NCBI RefSeq assembly: GCF_001659605.2
Contig: NC_035170.2
Span: 19,046,948-19,110,947, forward strand
Source: Manihot esculenta
Taxonomy: Eukaryota; Streptophyta; Magnoliopsida; Malpighiales; Euphorbiaceae
Direction: 5' to 3'
Length of the DNA: 64,000 nucleotides
Each line of letters starts with the position of its first letter. Position 1 is the stretch's first letter. Positions 23,166-34,948 of this stretch are shown piece after piece. The translations under genes and the position numbers were made by a program. A model generated the notes under the pieces. That model was given only the letters and a program-made list of their open reading frames with translations, was not told the DNA's origin and ran no database searches.

Positions 23166-26054
23166 TTAAAAGAGATGAGGGTACTGCTGGAGCATAGACT
23201 CCCGTGTCTCCCAAGTGCATTCTTCCAAGTTGTGGTGGTTCCACAGGACTTTCACCATCGGGATTTCCTTGTTTCTTAACTTTCTGATCTGGGTGTCTAT
23301 GATCCGTACTGGCTGTTCAACATAGGTGAGATCCTCTTGGACCTCCACATCAGGCTCACTAAGAACCTTGCTCGGATCTGACACAAACTTCCTCAACATT
23401 GAAACATGGAAAACCGGATGGACTCTTTCCATCGAAGCAGGTAAATCCAGCTTGTACGACACATTCCCAATCTTTTGCAAGATTTCAAAGGGTCCGATGT
23501 ATCGTGGGGCTAGTTTACCTTTCTTCCCGAAGCGAACCACTCCCTTCATTGGAGACACCTTGAGCAATACCAGATCCCCCTCCTGAAACTCTAACTGTCT
23601 TCTGCGGATGTCTGCATAGCTCTTTTGTCTGCTTGCAGCAGTCTTGATTCTTTCTCTGATTATGGGTACCACCCTGCTGGTGATCTCTACTAACTCAGGC
23701 CCTGCCAAGGCCTTTTCTCCAACTTCCTCCCAGCAAACAGGTGATCTGCACTTCCTTCCATACAAAGCTTCATATGGAGCCATCCCGATGCTAGCATGAT
23801 GGCTGTTGTTGTAGGCAAACTCCACCAAAGGTAGATGCTGCCTCCAAGAACCGCCAAAGTCCAGCACACACATTCTGAGCATATCCTCGATAGTCTGGAT
23901 GGTCCTTTCTGACTGTCCATCAGTCTGGGGGTGGAAGGCAGTACTGAAATCCAACCTAGTACCCATGGCATCCTGCAGACTCCGCCAAAACCTGGAGGTG
24001 AACTGGGGCCCTCTATCTGACACTATCGAAACAGGAACCCCATGCAGCCTGACGATCTCATCCACATATACCTGCGCCAACTTGTCCACAGAGTAGCCAC
24101 TCCTGACAGGAATGAAGTGAGCAGATTTGGTGAGTCTGTCCACAATCACCCATATGGAGTCCAATCTGTTGGACGTCGCCGGTAACCCCACTACGAAGTC
24201 CATAGCTATATTCTCCCATTTCCATTCTGGAATAGGTAGCGGGTTAAGCATTCCAGCCGGCTTCTGATGTTCCAGCTTCACCCTCTGACATATTTCGCAG
24301 GCGGACACAAACTGTGCCACTTCTTTCTTCATCGTTGGCCACCAATAAACTTTCTTCAAATCTTGATACATCTTGGTGGCTCCGGGGTGAATGCTGTATC
24401 TTGCATTATGAGCCTCTCTCATAATGTCTCCTTTTAGCCCAATGTCATCTGGTACACATAGTCTGCTCCCATAGCGGAGGATCCCCTTACTGTCGAATCT
24501 GAACTCGCTATCATTGCCTGACTGAACAGTCCTGGCAATCTTCACTAACTCCGGGTCCTCATGCTGTTTCTGAGCCACCTGCTCCAGAAACACGGGTGCT
24601 ACTCTCATCTGGGCCACCAAGGCACCTGTACCAGACAACTCCAACTGTAGACCTTCCTCAATGAGCTTGTAAAACTCCTTCACCACTGGTCTCCTCTCTG
24701 CCGCGATGTGGGATAGACTGCCTAGTGACTTCCGGCTTAGGGCGTCTGCCACGACATTCGCCTTACCCGGATGATACTGAATCTTGCAATCATAGTCACT
24801 CAGCAGCTCTACCCACCTCCTCTGCCTCAGATTCAGATCCCTCTGACTCAAGATGTACTGCAGGCTCTTATGATCTGTAAAGATCTCACATTTTACCCCA
24901 TAGAGGTAATGCCTCCACATCTTGAGTGCAAAGATTACTGCTGCCATCTCAAGGTCATGTGTGGGGTAATTCAACTCATGCTTCTTCAGCTGCCTAGAAG
25001 CGTAAGCGATCACCCCCTCATTCTGCATCAGTACACAACCCAGTCCCACACGGGACGCATCACAAAAGACTGTAAAGTCCTCATCACTAGATGGCAGAGC
25101 TAACACTGGTGCTGAAGTCAACCTCTTCTTAAGCTCTTCGAAACTCTCCTCGCACTGGTCGGTCCACAGAAACTTCTGATTCTTCCTGGTTAGTCTGGTC
25201 AGAGGAGCTGCTATCTTAGAGAAGTCCTGAACGAACCTCCTGTAGTAACCTGCCAAACCCAAGAAACTTCTAATCTCTGTCACTGAAGTGGGTCTAGGCC
25301 AGTTAGCCACAGTTTCTGTCTTCTTGGGATCTACCTCAATACCATTCTCTGACACTACATGCCCCAAGAACAAAATGCTCCTCAGCCAGAACTCACATTT
25401 AGAGAACTTGGCATACAAGCCATGTTCCCTCAAAGTCTGCAAGACCAACCGCAGATGATGGACATGCTCCTCTGCATTCCTGGAATACACCAAGATATCA
25501 TCTATGAAGACAATAATGAAGTGATCCAGGTACTGGCTAAACACTCTGTTCATGAGATCCATGAATGCTGCAGGGGCGTTAGTTAACCCGAACGGCATCA
25601 CAAGGAACTCAAAATGCCCATATCTGGTCCTGAAAGCCGTCTTTGGCACATCCTCATCCCTTATCCTTAGCTGATGGTACCCCGATCTTAGATCTATTTT
25701 GGAGAAACAACCCGCTCCGGCTAGCTGGTCGAATAGATCTTCGATCCTAGGCAATGGGTACCTATTCTTGGTAGTGACTTTGTTCAACTGCCTGTAGTCG
25801 ATACAAAGTCTAAGGGATCCATCCTTCTTCCTCACAAACAAGACCGGAGCACCCCAAGGTGAGGTACTCTGTCGGATGAAACCCTTTTCTACCAGCTCTT
25901 GCAATTGCTTTTTCAACTCCTTTAACTCGGCTGGAGCCATCCTGTAGGGAGGGATAGAGATCGGTCTAGTTCCAGGCACCAACTCTATCTCGAACTCTAT
26001 CTCCCTAGCAGGTGGTAAACCTGGAAGCTCATCAGGAAAGACATCCTGAAACTC
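23166..26054 (-). CDS. Tek-B Pol: reverse transcriptase, RNase H, integrase, chromodomain
   Basis: The frame runs from just after an in-frame TGA (26055-26057) to 23166. The first Met, at 25982, opens a 938-residue product. RT spans about 15-190, with D97 ([10 protein letters not shown]) and the FIDD box at 159-162. RNase H has D308, E345, D370 and D413. IN has the zinc-binding H525/H532 and C562/C565 and the D595, D656, E692 triad. It ends in a GPF/Y-type region and a chromodomain ([20 protein letters not shown] ... [12 protein letters not shown], about 885-938), which marks a chromovirus and is expected to steer integration to marked chromatin. All catalytic residues are present. Order PR-RT-RH-IN defines Ty3/gypsy. 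It shares the gag frame, so the stop would cut Gag-Pol in two unless read through. Confidence 0.93.
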   Translation of the reverse strand, partial: EFQDVFPDELPGLPPAREIEFEIELVPGTRPISIPPYRMAPAELKELKKQLQELVEKGFIRQSTSPWGAPVLFVRKKDGSLRLCIDYRQLNKVTTKNRYPLPRIEDLFDQLAGAGCFSKIDLRSGYHQLRIRDEDVPKTAFRTRYGHFEFLVMPFGLTNAPAAFMDLMNRVFSQYLDHFIIVFIDDILVYSRNAEEHVHHLRLVLQTLREHGLYAKFSKCEFWLRSILFLGHVVSENGIEVDPKKTETVANWPRPTSVTEIRSFLGLAGYYRRFVQDFSKIAAPLTRLTRKNQKFLWTDQCEESFEELKKRLTSAPVLALPSSDEDFTVFCDASRVGLGCVLMQNEGVIAYASRQLKKHELNYPTHDLEMAAVIFALKMWRHYLYGVKCEIFTDHKSLQYILSQRDLNLRQRRWVELLSDYDCKIQYHPGKANVVADALSRKSLGSLSHIAAERRPVVKEFYKLIEEGLQLELSGTGALVAQMRVAPVFLEQVAQKQHEDPELVKIARTVQSGNDSEFRFDSKGILRYGSRLCVPDDIGLKGDIMREAHNARYSIHPGATKMYQDLKKVYWWPTMKKEVAQFVSACEICQRVKLEHQKPAGMLNPLPIPEWKWENIAMDFVVGLPATSNRLDSIWVIVDRLTKSAHFIPVRSGYSVDKLAQVYVDEIVRLHGVPVSIVSDRGPQFTSRFWRSLQDAMGTRLDFSTAFHPQTDGQSERTIQTIEDMLRMCVLDFGGSWRQHLPLVEFAYNNSHHASIGMAPYEALYGRKCRSPVCWEEVGEKALAGPELVEITSRVVPIIRERIKTAASRQKSYADIRRRQLEFQEGDLVLLKVSPMKGVVRFGKKGKLAPRYIGPFEILQKIGNVSYKLDLPASMERVHPVFHVSMLRKFVSDPSKVLSEPDVEVQEDLTYVEQPVRIIDTQIRKLRNKEIPMVKVLWNHHNLEECTWETRESMLQQYPHLF

Positions 26055-28145
26055 TCAGACAACTGGCACCGAGGCCGGCTCCCTGACCTGACTGTCTAGC
26101 TCTCTCACATGAGCTAAGTACCCCTGACATCCCTTCCTAAGCAACCTACGAGCCTGAAGAGCTGATATCAAACCTCTAGGTGTGCCCCTTTTGTCTCCTC
26201 TGAAGATGACCTCTGACCCGTTCTGATCTCTGAACCTGACTACCTTGTCCCTGCAGTCCAAGGTAGCACCATGGGTAGATAGCCAATCCATCCCTAGAAT
26301 GACGTCAAAGTCTGTCAAATCTAGAACCACAAGGTCGGCGGAGAGGCATCTTCCCTCAATAAAAACTGGACTGTACTGGCAGACTGACACTGCCACTGAC
26401 GGGTCACACTTGGGTCCACTGACCCATAGGGGACACTCTAACCCAGAGACTATCAGACCTAACCTCTCAACGGCTCTCGGAGCAATAAATGAATGAGATG
26501 CACCCGGGTCCATTAATGCATACACATCAGAACACCCAATGACGAGATTACCTGACACCACGGTGTTGGATGTGTTAGCCTCCTGCTGTGTCATGGTGAA
26601 GATCCTGGCTGGAGCTGATGGACCTTCACCTCGGGAACCAGAAGAAGAGGCTACTCCTCTCCCTCTACCTCTGCCACTGCCCTGAGTTGTGGCTGGAACT
26701 GCTGGCTGTGCCACACTACCGGAGGCTGTCTGCTGGGGCTGGCCCATAAAAGGCGCTCTAGGACAATCCCGAGCTATGTGTCCCTCCTGTCCACATCTGA
26801 AACATGCATTAGTCCCAGCTCGACACACTCCCCTGTGTGGTCTTCCACATCTCTGGCATTCTGTACCATCTGAGCCTGAGCTCGAGCCACCGCCAAATCC
26901 CAGACCGGATTTCAACTTGTTCCAAAACTTATTCTTCTTCGGCTTCTTGGTGGTGCTATCCCACCTCTTCTTACCTGAACTCTGAGAAGAGAAACCTGGT
27001 CCTCCTCTGTTTGGGGTCTTAACCCCTGAAGACTGGGTCACTGACTGCTTCACTGACCCCTCAACTATAGCACTTGCCTCCATTCTTCGAGCCATATCCA
27101 CCACAGTGTGGAAACTTTCTCTCTCAGCTGACTGAACCAACGAGGAGTACCTGGAATGCAGCTTCATAACATATTTCTTGGCTTTCTTCGTATCTGAATC
27201 TAGAGCTTGCCCTGAAAAAGGCAATAGCTCCAAGAATTTATTCGTGAACTCCTCTACACTCATGTGCTCTGACTGCCTCAGTTGCTCAAACTCAATCATT
27301 TTCAGTTCTCTAGAACTGTCTGGAAAAGCCCATCCAGCGAACTCATTCGCAAATTCTTCCCATGTCATACCGTCTAGTCTCGGGTCCACATAACACTTGA
27401 ACCATTCCCGTGCCTTCTTGCACTTTAAAGTGAACCCTGCCATCTGAATGGCCCTGCTGTCACTTGCCCCTAGCTCATCAGTTATTGTCTTCACTACTCT
27501 CAGATACTCAAAGGGGTCATCCCCTGACTTGTATTTGGGAGCATCTAGCTTGAGGTAATCTGTCATCTTTACCTTGCTCCCATCGACTGAGCTAGGTCTA
27601 GGAGGTTGAGTAACTGGGGCTGCTGGTTCTGTAGGTGGTGGAGGTGGAGGTGCAGCATTCCCCGAGGTGGGGTTTGCCGGGTTTGGATAGAAGGGTGAGG
27701 GTGGATAAGCTGGGTACTGTGTATAGGGTGGATAGAAAGGTGGATAAGGCATGTAGGTAGGGTAGGGGTTAAAGCTGGAGAAATCCGATGTACCTCCCAT
27801 CGGATACCCTGAACCCTGTGGAAAGGGTGGATAATGGGGTGGAAAACCATACCCCGAGGCCTGAACGCCTCCCTGAGACTCCCCTGTCCCTTCTTCCTGC
27901 ATGCTCACATCCAGGTTCCCATCCCTCCTCTGATCCTCTTCCATAACCTCCCTCACATCTGAAGAACTTCCTCCTCTATTTGTCCCCCTTCTGCTGGCAT
28001 CAAAAGACCTTCTAGGGTCCCTTGACACTCTCTCTCTGTTGGCTCTACAAGACATTGCCCTAGGCAATGTAGGAGGACGGGCGCTCGTGCCCTCATCCTC
28101 AGGTGGCACTCCAGTCAATCGCGCAGATCGACGAGTTCCTCTCAT
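26055..28145 (-). CDS. Tek-B Gag-protease
   Basis: 696 codons from the ATG at 28145, which matches [12 protein letters not shown] in the related elements and lies 8 bp after the predicted splice acceptor. An upstream in-frame ATG at 28178 is less likely. The Pro/Tyr-rich N-terminal part leads to the gag core (about residues 194-320, with DYLKLDAPKYKSGDDPFEYL and AREWFKCYVDPR). A basic linker follows, then zinc knuckles at about 430-441 (CX2CX3HX3C) and 448-461 (CX2CX4HX4C), and an aspartic protease with DPGASHSF (D546) and VILGMDWL near 616. The usual D-S/T-G active site reads D-P-G, a variant I believe occurs in other plant gypsy elements. The product ends at a TGA where Tek-E has AGA. Confidence 0.9.
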   Translation of the reverse strand: MRGTRRSARLTGVPPEDEGTSARPPTLPRAMSCRANRERVSRDPRRSFDASRRGTNRGGSSSDVREVMEEDQRRDGNLDVSMQEEGTGESQGGVQASGYGFPPHYPPFPQGSGYPMGGTSDFSSFNPYPTYMPYPPFYPPYTQYPAYPPSPFYPNPANPTSGNAAPPPPPPTEPAAPVTQPPRPSSVDGSKVKMTDYLKLDAPKYKSGDDPFEYLRVVKTITDELGASDSRAIQMAGFTLKCKKAREWFKCYVDPRLDGMTWEEFANEFAGWAFPDSSRELKMIEFEQLRQSEHMSVEEFTNKFLELLPFSGQALDSDTKKAKKYVMKLHSRYSSLVQSAERESFHTVVDMARRMEASAIVEGSVKQSVTQSSGVKTPNRGGPGFSSQSSGKKRWDSTTKKPKKNKFWNKLKSGLGFGGGSSSGSDGTECQRCGRPHRGVCRAGTNACFRCGQEGHIARDCPRAPFMGQPQQTASGSVAQPAVPATTQGSGRGRGRGVASSSGSRGEGPSAPARIFTMTQQEANTSNTVVSGNLVIGCSDVYALMDPGASHSFIAPRAVERLGLIVSGLECPLWVSGPKCDPSVAVSVCQYSPVFIEGRCLSADLVVLDLTDFDVILGMDWLSTHGATLDCRDKVVRFRDQNGSEVIFRGDKRGTPRGLISALQARRLLRKGCQGYLAHVRELDSQVREPASVPVV

Positions 28146-28401
28146 CCTATTCTCTGAAAAACAGCTCATAACAAGCAAACATTAGCATCATATGGTTCAT
28201 GTGAGCACACATGAACCCTCATCACATACATCACATAGCTTAGCATATCATCAATGCACATGTACAAAATCATGGCATTTCACATCATCATACAAGACAG
28301 GACTCAACATCCTATCCTAGTGGACATGACCTTCCTATTGTGCTTGACCTTCTATAACCTCTATGAGCCCGACACTCTAGGTCCGACCATATGAACCTAG
28401 G

Positions 28402-28413
28402 GCTCTGATACCA
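28402..28413 (-). other. Tek-B primer binding site (initiator-Met tRNA)
   Basis: Minus-strand TGGTATCAGAGC, 3 bp inside the 5' LTR. Confidence 0.93.
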
Positions 28414-29375
28414 TTCTGTAACGCCCCGGAAATCCGGACCGCTACCGGCGCTAGGATCCGGGTCGACTTAAGGCCGCCGGGACCCGTAGCAAGCCTGACA
28501 TATAACCTGTAAACCTGTATAATCCCATACATGATTAACAACATGCATAAAATTTAAAACTTTTCCTCATACATACTGTCAACAACTAACTCAACCTGTG
28601 CATACTCTGATCATATACATAACATAGTCCCTCTGTGGGATCTCATCAAGCCTTAAAGGCAAAACAACCTGTGTTGAGTTAGTTTACATAAACATCATAA
28701 CATAAGATCATGTATATACAAAAGGGATTAACAATACATTATGGTCAAGCACAACTCTATCCTCAATAACCTCATTACATAACATCCTGAATATTTTTAC
28801 ATCTCATCATAATACAGTTGTCATGTCCACAAACTAACTATTACATACATAAGACTTTTTCTCTTCTTGCCTTCTCTATCTATCCCGTACCTGCAAACCT
28901 GGGGGTTAGGGGAGAGGGGTGAGCTAGATGCCCAGTGAGTAGAACTATAAAAGAAAATATTTAAAACATGCTATCATGAAATGCGTCACTGCACAATTAA
29001 ATCACACCACGGATGGATTGATTCAAAAATCCCTCAACTCCATGCCCGGCCCTATTATGGGCACCACAGGACTTCGTATTGCCCGGCCCTATTATGGGCA
29101 CCACAGGACTTCGTACTCGGAGTTATTGCCCGGCCCTATTATGGGCACCACAGGTCTTCGTATTGCCCGGCCCTATTATGGGCACCACAGGACTTCGTAT
29201 ATAGAAGGCTAATGAATCATCCTAATGTCCATCCACTATCATCTATCACAACAATAAAATGCGGCATAGTCGTGAATTCTAATGCAAACAACCTATAATA
29301 TGATCATGATGCATGAAGCATGACAAAAGCATTTCATTTCTTAATTTAAAAAAGGTTAAGTTTAGTTCCACTCAC

Positions 29376-29446
29376 CTCTGGCTGACTCTGACAAACTCTG
29401 TAGCAGCTGGCTCACTGCTGGGGTCCTTGGTTCCTTGGGTCCGAAC
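29376..29446 (-). other. Predicted leader exon 2 of Tek-B (71 bp)
   Basis: Minus strand: CTGTGTAG| precedes and AGAG|GTGAGTGG follows. The upstream donor is CAAGAG|GTAAGG (intron start 30054). The final acceptor is TGTTTTTCAG| (28154), just before the gag ATG at 28145. Confidence 0.5.
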
Positions 29447-30286
29447 CTACACAGGTGGACTCCAATGAGGGACCAAACATACATAAACATAACTCTAATA
29501 CAATCCCCAAAAACCCCCTAAAACATCCTGAAAATATCACATAGAGATATGCATGAAGTGGCTGAACAGGGCACTTTCGGCGGCACCTTCGGCGGCCGAA
29601 AGTCCTGGACAGAGACGAAACTCAGGTAGGTTCGGCGGCACCTTCGGCGGCCGAAAGTCCCAGACAGAGACGAAAGTCTCTTTTCGGGGGCAACTTCGGC
29701 AGCCGAATGCTGCCTCCACAAAGGGGGTTCGGCGGCCGAAACTCCCTTCGGCGGCCAAACCTGGTTTCTGCCAAAGGGCAGAAACTTGGTTCAACCGAAC
29801 CTCTTGCCTCCCAAAACCTCCAATCATGCATAATCTCGTTCTACAACATACATACCACACATACATTACACCTAGGGGTCTCAAACTATCATATACCCCA
29901 ACTACAACACTTCAAACACACAAAAATCAACATACATTGCTCAAATCATCAAAATAACCCATAAACTCAACATGTAACCTAACATGCAATTCTACCCTTA
30001 GATCTAGCATAAAACTTACTTAAAACATATAAGGAGCTTAAGATCGGCCCTTACCTCTTGAAGATCGAGAGGGAGACGACCTAAACTTGGAGATCCACGA
30101 AAATGAGCTCCTGAGTTCCCAAAGCTCCAAAACTTGGTTTAAATGTTCAAAACTTGCAATGTGAGTTTAAAACTTAAGAAAAATGGAAGAGATTTGGAGG
30201 AAGAGCACAAGAGTTGCAAAGGGAAGGTCGGAAGCTTGCTGTGGCCGGAAATGGGAGAAAGCTCGCCCATTTCGGCTAAGTGCCCC

Positions 30287-30473
30287 ATTTATAGGTGGCT
30301 GGCTAGGCCACGTTCGGGGGCCGAATGTGCCTCCGCATCCATGCAATGTTCGGCGGCCAAACTTGACTTTCGGCGGCCGAACCTGAACTTCCCTAACTCA
30401 TGCTTTCGGGGGCCTAACGTGCCTCCAAAACGCATGCATGTTCGGCGGCCGAACTTGACTTTCGGCGGCCGAA
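30287..30473 (-). promoter_or_regulatory. Tek-B 5' LTR promoter: five palindromes and TATA box
   Basis: TATAAAT (minus, 30287-30293) lies just downstream, in element sense, of palindromes at 30313, 30349, 30369, 30441 and 30461. The palindromes contain GCCGCC, the core of the plant ERF-bound GCC box. The link to ERF factors is inference. Confidence 0.6.
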
Positions 30474-30655
30474 CCTGGGTTTTCCTCCAATGCTATTTTC
30501 ATGCAAAAACTCATTTAATTACATACTTAAAACTATTAAAACATGAAAACATTTTATGAAAGCATGGTTCTACCCTTCTAGAGGTCTCCGACATCCGAGA
30601 TTCCACCGGACGGTAGGAATTCCGATACCGGAGTCTAGCCGGGTATTACAAGTTG

Positions 30656-31351
30656 CATTCCAACAGCTGGAGAATCCTAGTGGCTTTCTGGTTTGTTTGC
30701 TTTAATAATAATATCGAGTCGAGTGTGATCCTCTTCGCCCAGCTGGTACTTACAAAAATGAAGAATTTTAGTTTTTTAGCGGTCGAAAACGCCGGGCGAT
30801 ATTTGACTAGATCCCTTCTTCATTAAAACAATGGAAAACATATTCTTTATCCTTCGTCACTGGACGTTCGGGGGTTTCGGACGCCTCTGAACAAGTTGGA
30901 ACCTATGAGTGGAGTTGAGGAAGGATACTTTCTTTTGATGATGGCCAAGTCCCTAAAGAAAATGGACATCACCTAGGAGGTGAAAAGCCATTTTGTCTTA
31001 GCAAAGTCATTTCCAGGCAAGCCAAGCTTGAGATTCTCACCCACCTAGCCTTCCCAGTCTTGGAGAGAACACTTTTCTAGCTAGAGATTAGGATTTTTTT
31101 TCTGCCTTCTTTTAGATTTCAAAATGTCTTACTTAATTACTTTTAAATTTTACGCAGATATGGCAGGACCAAAAAGTAAATTTGCTAAAGTGGTACGTGC
31201 TGCCCGCAAAAGCAAGGCTGTTGATGGGGGCAACTGGTCCCCTTCCTAAGTGTGCTTGCCGGATAGAAGTGATCATGCTTCCTCATCCTCCCCCCAACCT
31301 ATAATAAAAGAGTCGGCTCCCTCGCAGCCCGAGTCTTCTACAATGGGTGCC
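30656..31351 (+). pseudogene. Transposase_28-like gag-like gene, middle piece
   Basis: This continues the 11700-12075 piece after Tek-B. HSNSWRILVAFWFVCFNNNI runs into a degraded stretch with ENAGRYLTR and EEGYFLLMMAKSLKKMDI and stops. An AT-rich, intron-like segment ends in TTTTACGCAG near 31155, followed by ADMAGPKSKFAKVVRAARKS and a Ser/Pro-rich linker up to Tek-C at 31357. The change from conserved domain to intron-like segment to low-complexity linker mirrors the minus-strand relic at 4935-7290. Non-functional. Confidence 0.55.
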
Positions 31352-31356
31352 TCTGC

Positions 31357-33595
31357 TGTAACGACCCCAAAACGGACCGTCACCGACGCTAGGATTCAGG
31401 TCGGCTTAAGGCCGCCAGAACCCGTAGCAAGCCTGCTATACTCTCTGTGTACCTGTGAATCTCATACATGATCATACATTTTTTTGTGAAAAATAAAATT
31501 CTTTTCTGAACCAAGGCTTAACTTGTGCATGCACTATCACTGTACTCGGCACTCTGTACTCTGTGCCCTGTCCCCCTGACTAGAGCTTGCTCTAGATGGG
31601 TTATCTGATACCTGTTAAGCCTGGTTTTTCACATACTCTGAAAAACATATACATATACAGATCATGTACATAAACTAAAGATTTACAATACAACATTATG
31701 TCAAGCACAAATCTAACTGAAAACACAACTATTACATCTCTTTAAATGTTACATGTCCACTCTAAGGCTATTACAAGTTTCTTCCTGTACTATTCTGACC
31801 TTCCCCTGTATACTGCACAATGAATCCTGCAACACTGGGATTAAGGGAGTGGGATGAGCTCTATAGCCCAGTGAGTAGAATAATAAAATCAGTCACAAAA
31901 TATGATCTCATGGAATGCGTCATATCACAAACAAGCCACATCAAGAGTAAACCTGTCACCACATAGTCTCAGTAACTTCCGTGCCAGAGCGTAGAATCGA
32001 GCACCTGGTCTTCCTGTCATATATATATATATAATACTGCTGTACTTACCATTGCCAGGGCGTAGTCAAAGGCTCCTGGTCTTTGCTATACCAGCCAGGG
32101 CGTAGTCAAAGGCTCCTGGTCTTACTCAGAGACTATTGGATCATTCAGCATTTACTCACACCAACAATTAACAATGCAATGCAACACATTTGTGAATACT
32201 AATGCAATCAACCTATTTACATAATCATGATGTATGAGATATGCTAAAACGTTTCATTGTTTCAAACATTAAGTATTAATTCCACTCACCTCTGGCTCTG
32301 GACTGACTTTGCAGGTTCAGTAAACTCTGGAGCAGTACTCACTGCTGCTCTCTCTGGTTCCTCTGGTCTGTATAAACACATAAAGACTTAAATGAGGGAC
32401 CAAACTACCTTAAGAATAACTCTATTACTCCCCAAACTTCCCCTTAAACTCACTCTAAAACTCATGCAAAACATGCAAAAGAAAAGCTGGACAGAACACT
32501 TTCGGCGGCAGGTTCGGCGGCCGAATGTCCTTTCCAGAGACGAAACTCAAGCACCTTCGGCGGTCGAAACTCAATCTTCGGCGGCCGAACCCTTTCGGGG
32601 GCAAGCTTCGGGGGCCAAAACACACTCCAGAGACGAAAGTCTCTTCCTTCGGCGGCACCTTCGGCGGCCGAATCCCCCAAACAGAGCCGAACATGCAAAA
32701 ACACTCAGGGGCAAGCTGTGGCAACCAAGCCACCATGCAAGAGGTTCGGCGGCCGAATGAACCTTCGGCTGCCGAACCTGAGTTCATCCAGAACTCAGCT
32801 TCAACGGCAAACCATCTCCTCCTTCCCTTTAACACTTTCTAACATGCATCCTTCACGTATTCAACACACATATACTCAAGTATATGTTCACAGGGGTCCA
32901 AAACTAGCGAATAACCCCAAACAACAAAACAAACATAACACATCAACATGTATACATACATAAATCATCAAAAACTACCATGAATAACCTAAGCATGCTT
33001 CTCCTTCCTTTAACCCTTCAGAAAACATATAAACAGGGTCTAAAACTGCCCTTACCTCTGGAAACAGGAAGATACACACACTGAACAAAGGAAAAAACAG
33101 ATCAACCTCTCTTCAAACTCTCAAAATCTCAAAAGCGTAACTTTTGTTTCTCTCAACTCTCAATACCTTTGCAAGCACCTTAAACTGCTGTAAGAACAAC
33201 CAAAAACATGTACAGATGAGTCATAAGAGACGTGGCCATTCCATGGCAAGAATCTGAGGCCAACACTTGTAAAAAAAACATGACTCAGCTCACTAGCCAA
33301 CTCAGCTTCGGCTGCCCAATCGCATGCGAAACCATGCAACATTCGGGGGCCGAACTTGAATTTCGGAAGCCGAACATTGGGCACTTTCGGCGGCCGAACT
33401 TACCTTCGGCGGCCGAACTTGGCTGAAGTCTCCATGAACTATTTTTCTTCAAAACTCAAAACTATATAACTTATAAACCTTAAAACACATCATAACACTT
33501 AGAAAACAAAACTCCTACCCTTTTCTCGAATCCCAGCACCCTGGATTCCACCAGACAAAAGGAATTCCGGTGCCGGATTCTAGCCGGGTATTACA
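31357..33595 (-). repeat. Tek-C 3' LTR
   Basis: TGTAACGACCCC...GGGTATTACA. It carries the (AT)n run near 32019, two CCAGGGCGTAG...CTCCTGG hairpin repeats (about 32056-32125), the exon-2-like segment 32290-32367, palindrome clusters and a donor-like site at 33055. No convincing TATA box was found in this family. Confidence 0.94.
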
Positions 33596-33632
33596 TTCTC
33601 CCCTCCTTAAGAACATTCGTCCTCGGATGTTC
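33596..33632 (-). other. Tek-C polypurine tract and palindrome
   Basis: Minus strand: an AACATTCG/CGAATGTT-like palindrome with a mismatch (about 33612-33631), then TTAAGGAGGGGAGAA, then the 3' LTR. Confidence 0.85.
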
Positions 33633-33673
33633 CTAAAACATACAATTAACACATGAAACGGAGAAAACTAACC

Positions 33674-34726
33674 TCAAAATAAATATGGATACTGCTGGAG
33701 CATAGACTCCCGCGTCTCCCAGGTGCACTCTTCTAGATTATGGTGATTCCATAGAACTTTCACCATCGGAATCTCCTTGTTCCTTAGCTGTCTGATCTGC
33801 GTGTCCAGAATCCGTACTGGCTGCTCTATATAGGTGAGATCCGTATGAATCTCCACCTCAGGCTCACTCAGAACCTGATTTGGATCTGACACAAACTGTC
33901 GTAGCATAGAAACATGAAATACCGGGTGAATTCTCTCCATAGAAGCAGGTAAATCCAGTTTATACGACACATTTCCGATCCTCTGCAACACCTCAAAGGG
34001 TCCGATGTACCGTGGAGCCAATTTACCTTTCTTCCCAAAACGAACCACTCCTTTCATTGGAGACACTTTCAGCAATACCCAATTACCCTTCTGAAACTCT
34101 AACTGCTTTCTGCGAACGTCTGCATAACTTTTCTGTCTACTCTGAGCTGTTCTGATTCTCTCTCTGATCATGGGCACCATTCTACTGGTAATCTCTACTA
34201 ACTCTGGCCCTGCAAGAGCTTTCTCTCCTACCTCTTCCCAGCAAACAGGTGATCTGCACTTCCTCCCATATAATGCTTCATAAGGAGCCATCCCAATGCT
34301 AGCATGATGACTGTTATTGTAGGCAAACTCCACCAAAGGTAGATGCGGCCTCCAAGAACCGCCAAAGTCTAACACACATAATCGAAGCATATCCTCTATG
34401 GTCTGGATGGTCCTTTCTGACTGTCCATCAGTCTGTGGGTGGAAAGCAGTACTAAAATCTAATCTCGTGCCCATCGCACTTTGCAGACTCCGCCAAAAGC
34501 GAGAGGTAAACTGAGGTCCTCTGTCTGAAACTATAGACACTGGAACTCCATGTAATCTCACTATCCCTCTTCTGCTCTCGTCTACAGACCTTCTAGGGTC
34601 TATTGACATGCCTTCCCTGCTAGATCTTTGTGACCTTGCCCTCGGCAATGCAGGAGGACGAGCAGCTAGTTCCTCACTATCTGATGGGACTCCAGTCAAT
34701 CGAGCTGATCGACGAGTTCCTCGCAT
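33674..34726 (-). CDS. Chimeric Gag N-terminus / integrase C-terminal half / chromodomain
   Basis: 350 codons from the ATG at 34726. Residues 1-54 are the Gag start ([12 protein letters not shown] ... VDESRRG). At about 34564-34567 the frame switches without a break to integrase [19 protein letters not shown], then the [13 protein letters not shown] region, the GPF/Y-type region and a full chromodomain ending LQQYPYLF. The integrase zinc finger and first catalytic Asp are absent, so it cannot integrate DNA. The chromodomain and the last two catalytic residues remain. The join keeps frame across a deletion of several kilobases. The ATG sits 8 bp after a predicted acceptor (TTTTCCAG, 34734). 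It may simply be a deletion product; expression is unknown. Confidence 0.8.
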   Translation of the reverse strand: MRGTRRSARLTGVPSDSEELAARPPALPRARSQRSSREGMSIDPRRSVDESRRGIVRLHGVPVSIVSDRGPQFTSRFWRSLQSAMGTRLDFSTAFHPQTDGQSERTIQTIEDMLRLCVLDFGGSWRPHLPLVEFAYNNSHHASIGMAPYEALYGRKCRSPVCWEEVGEKALAGPELVEITSRMVPMIRERIRTAQSRQKSYADVRRKQLEFQKGNWVLLKVSPMKGVVRFGKKGKLAPRYIGPFEVLQRIGNVSYKLDLPASMERIHPVFHVSMLRQFVSDPNQVLSEPEVEIHTDLTYIEQPVRILDTQIRQLRNKEIPMVKVLWNHHNLEECTWETRESMLQQYPYLF

Positions 34727-34933
34727 CTTAACTCTGGAAAACAACACACACTATAGCATATCAGCACATAAACATATATCTCAAAGATAACACATATGCA
34801 TAGCAGTACATAGCATCAAAGAGACAGGACTCCATATCCTCTCCTAGTGGACATGATTTCCTATTGTGCTTGACCAACTCTAGTCTCTATGAGCCCACCA
34901 CTCTCTTTATAGGTCCGATCATATGAACCTAGG

Positions 34934-34945
34934 GCTCTGATACCA
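34934..34945 (-). other. Tek-C primer binding site (initiator-Met tRNA)
   Basis: Minus-strand TGGTATCAGAGC, 3 bp from the LTR. Confidence 0.93.
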
Positions 34946-34948
34946 ATC

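Larger units (their letters stand above)
12076..30650 (-). mobile_element. Tek-B: Ty3/gypsy chromovirus (Tekay/Del-like), near-complete, hosting Tek-A
   Basis: The element reads on the minus strand: 5' LTR 28417-30650, Met primer site, gag-PR, RT-RH-IN-chromodomain, polypurine tract, 3' LTR 12076-12107 plus 20854-23055. AGTTG is duplicated at 12071-12075 and 30651-30655. After removing Tek-A and one ACCGG copy both LTRs are 2234 bp. I counted about ten substitutions between them, roughly 0.5%, so insertion was recent. The coding region is complete apart from one in-frame TGA between PR and RT. This is the best candidate in the window for a (recently) autonomous element, and a plausible source of enzymes for the Tek elements lacking pol. 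Confidence 0.95.
28417..30650 (-). repeat. Tek-B 5' LTR
   Basis: 2234 bp, TG...CA, adjoining target duplication AGTTG at 30651-30655. On the minus strand it carries the palindrome/TATA promoter (30287-30473), donor-like site at 30054, second palindrome cluster (about 29573-29760), exon-2-like segment (29376-29446), four-unit minisatellite and a conserved GGCCTTAAG block near the 3' end. Confidence 0.95.
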
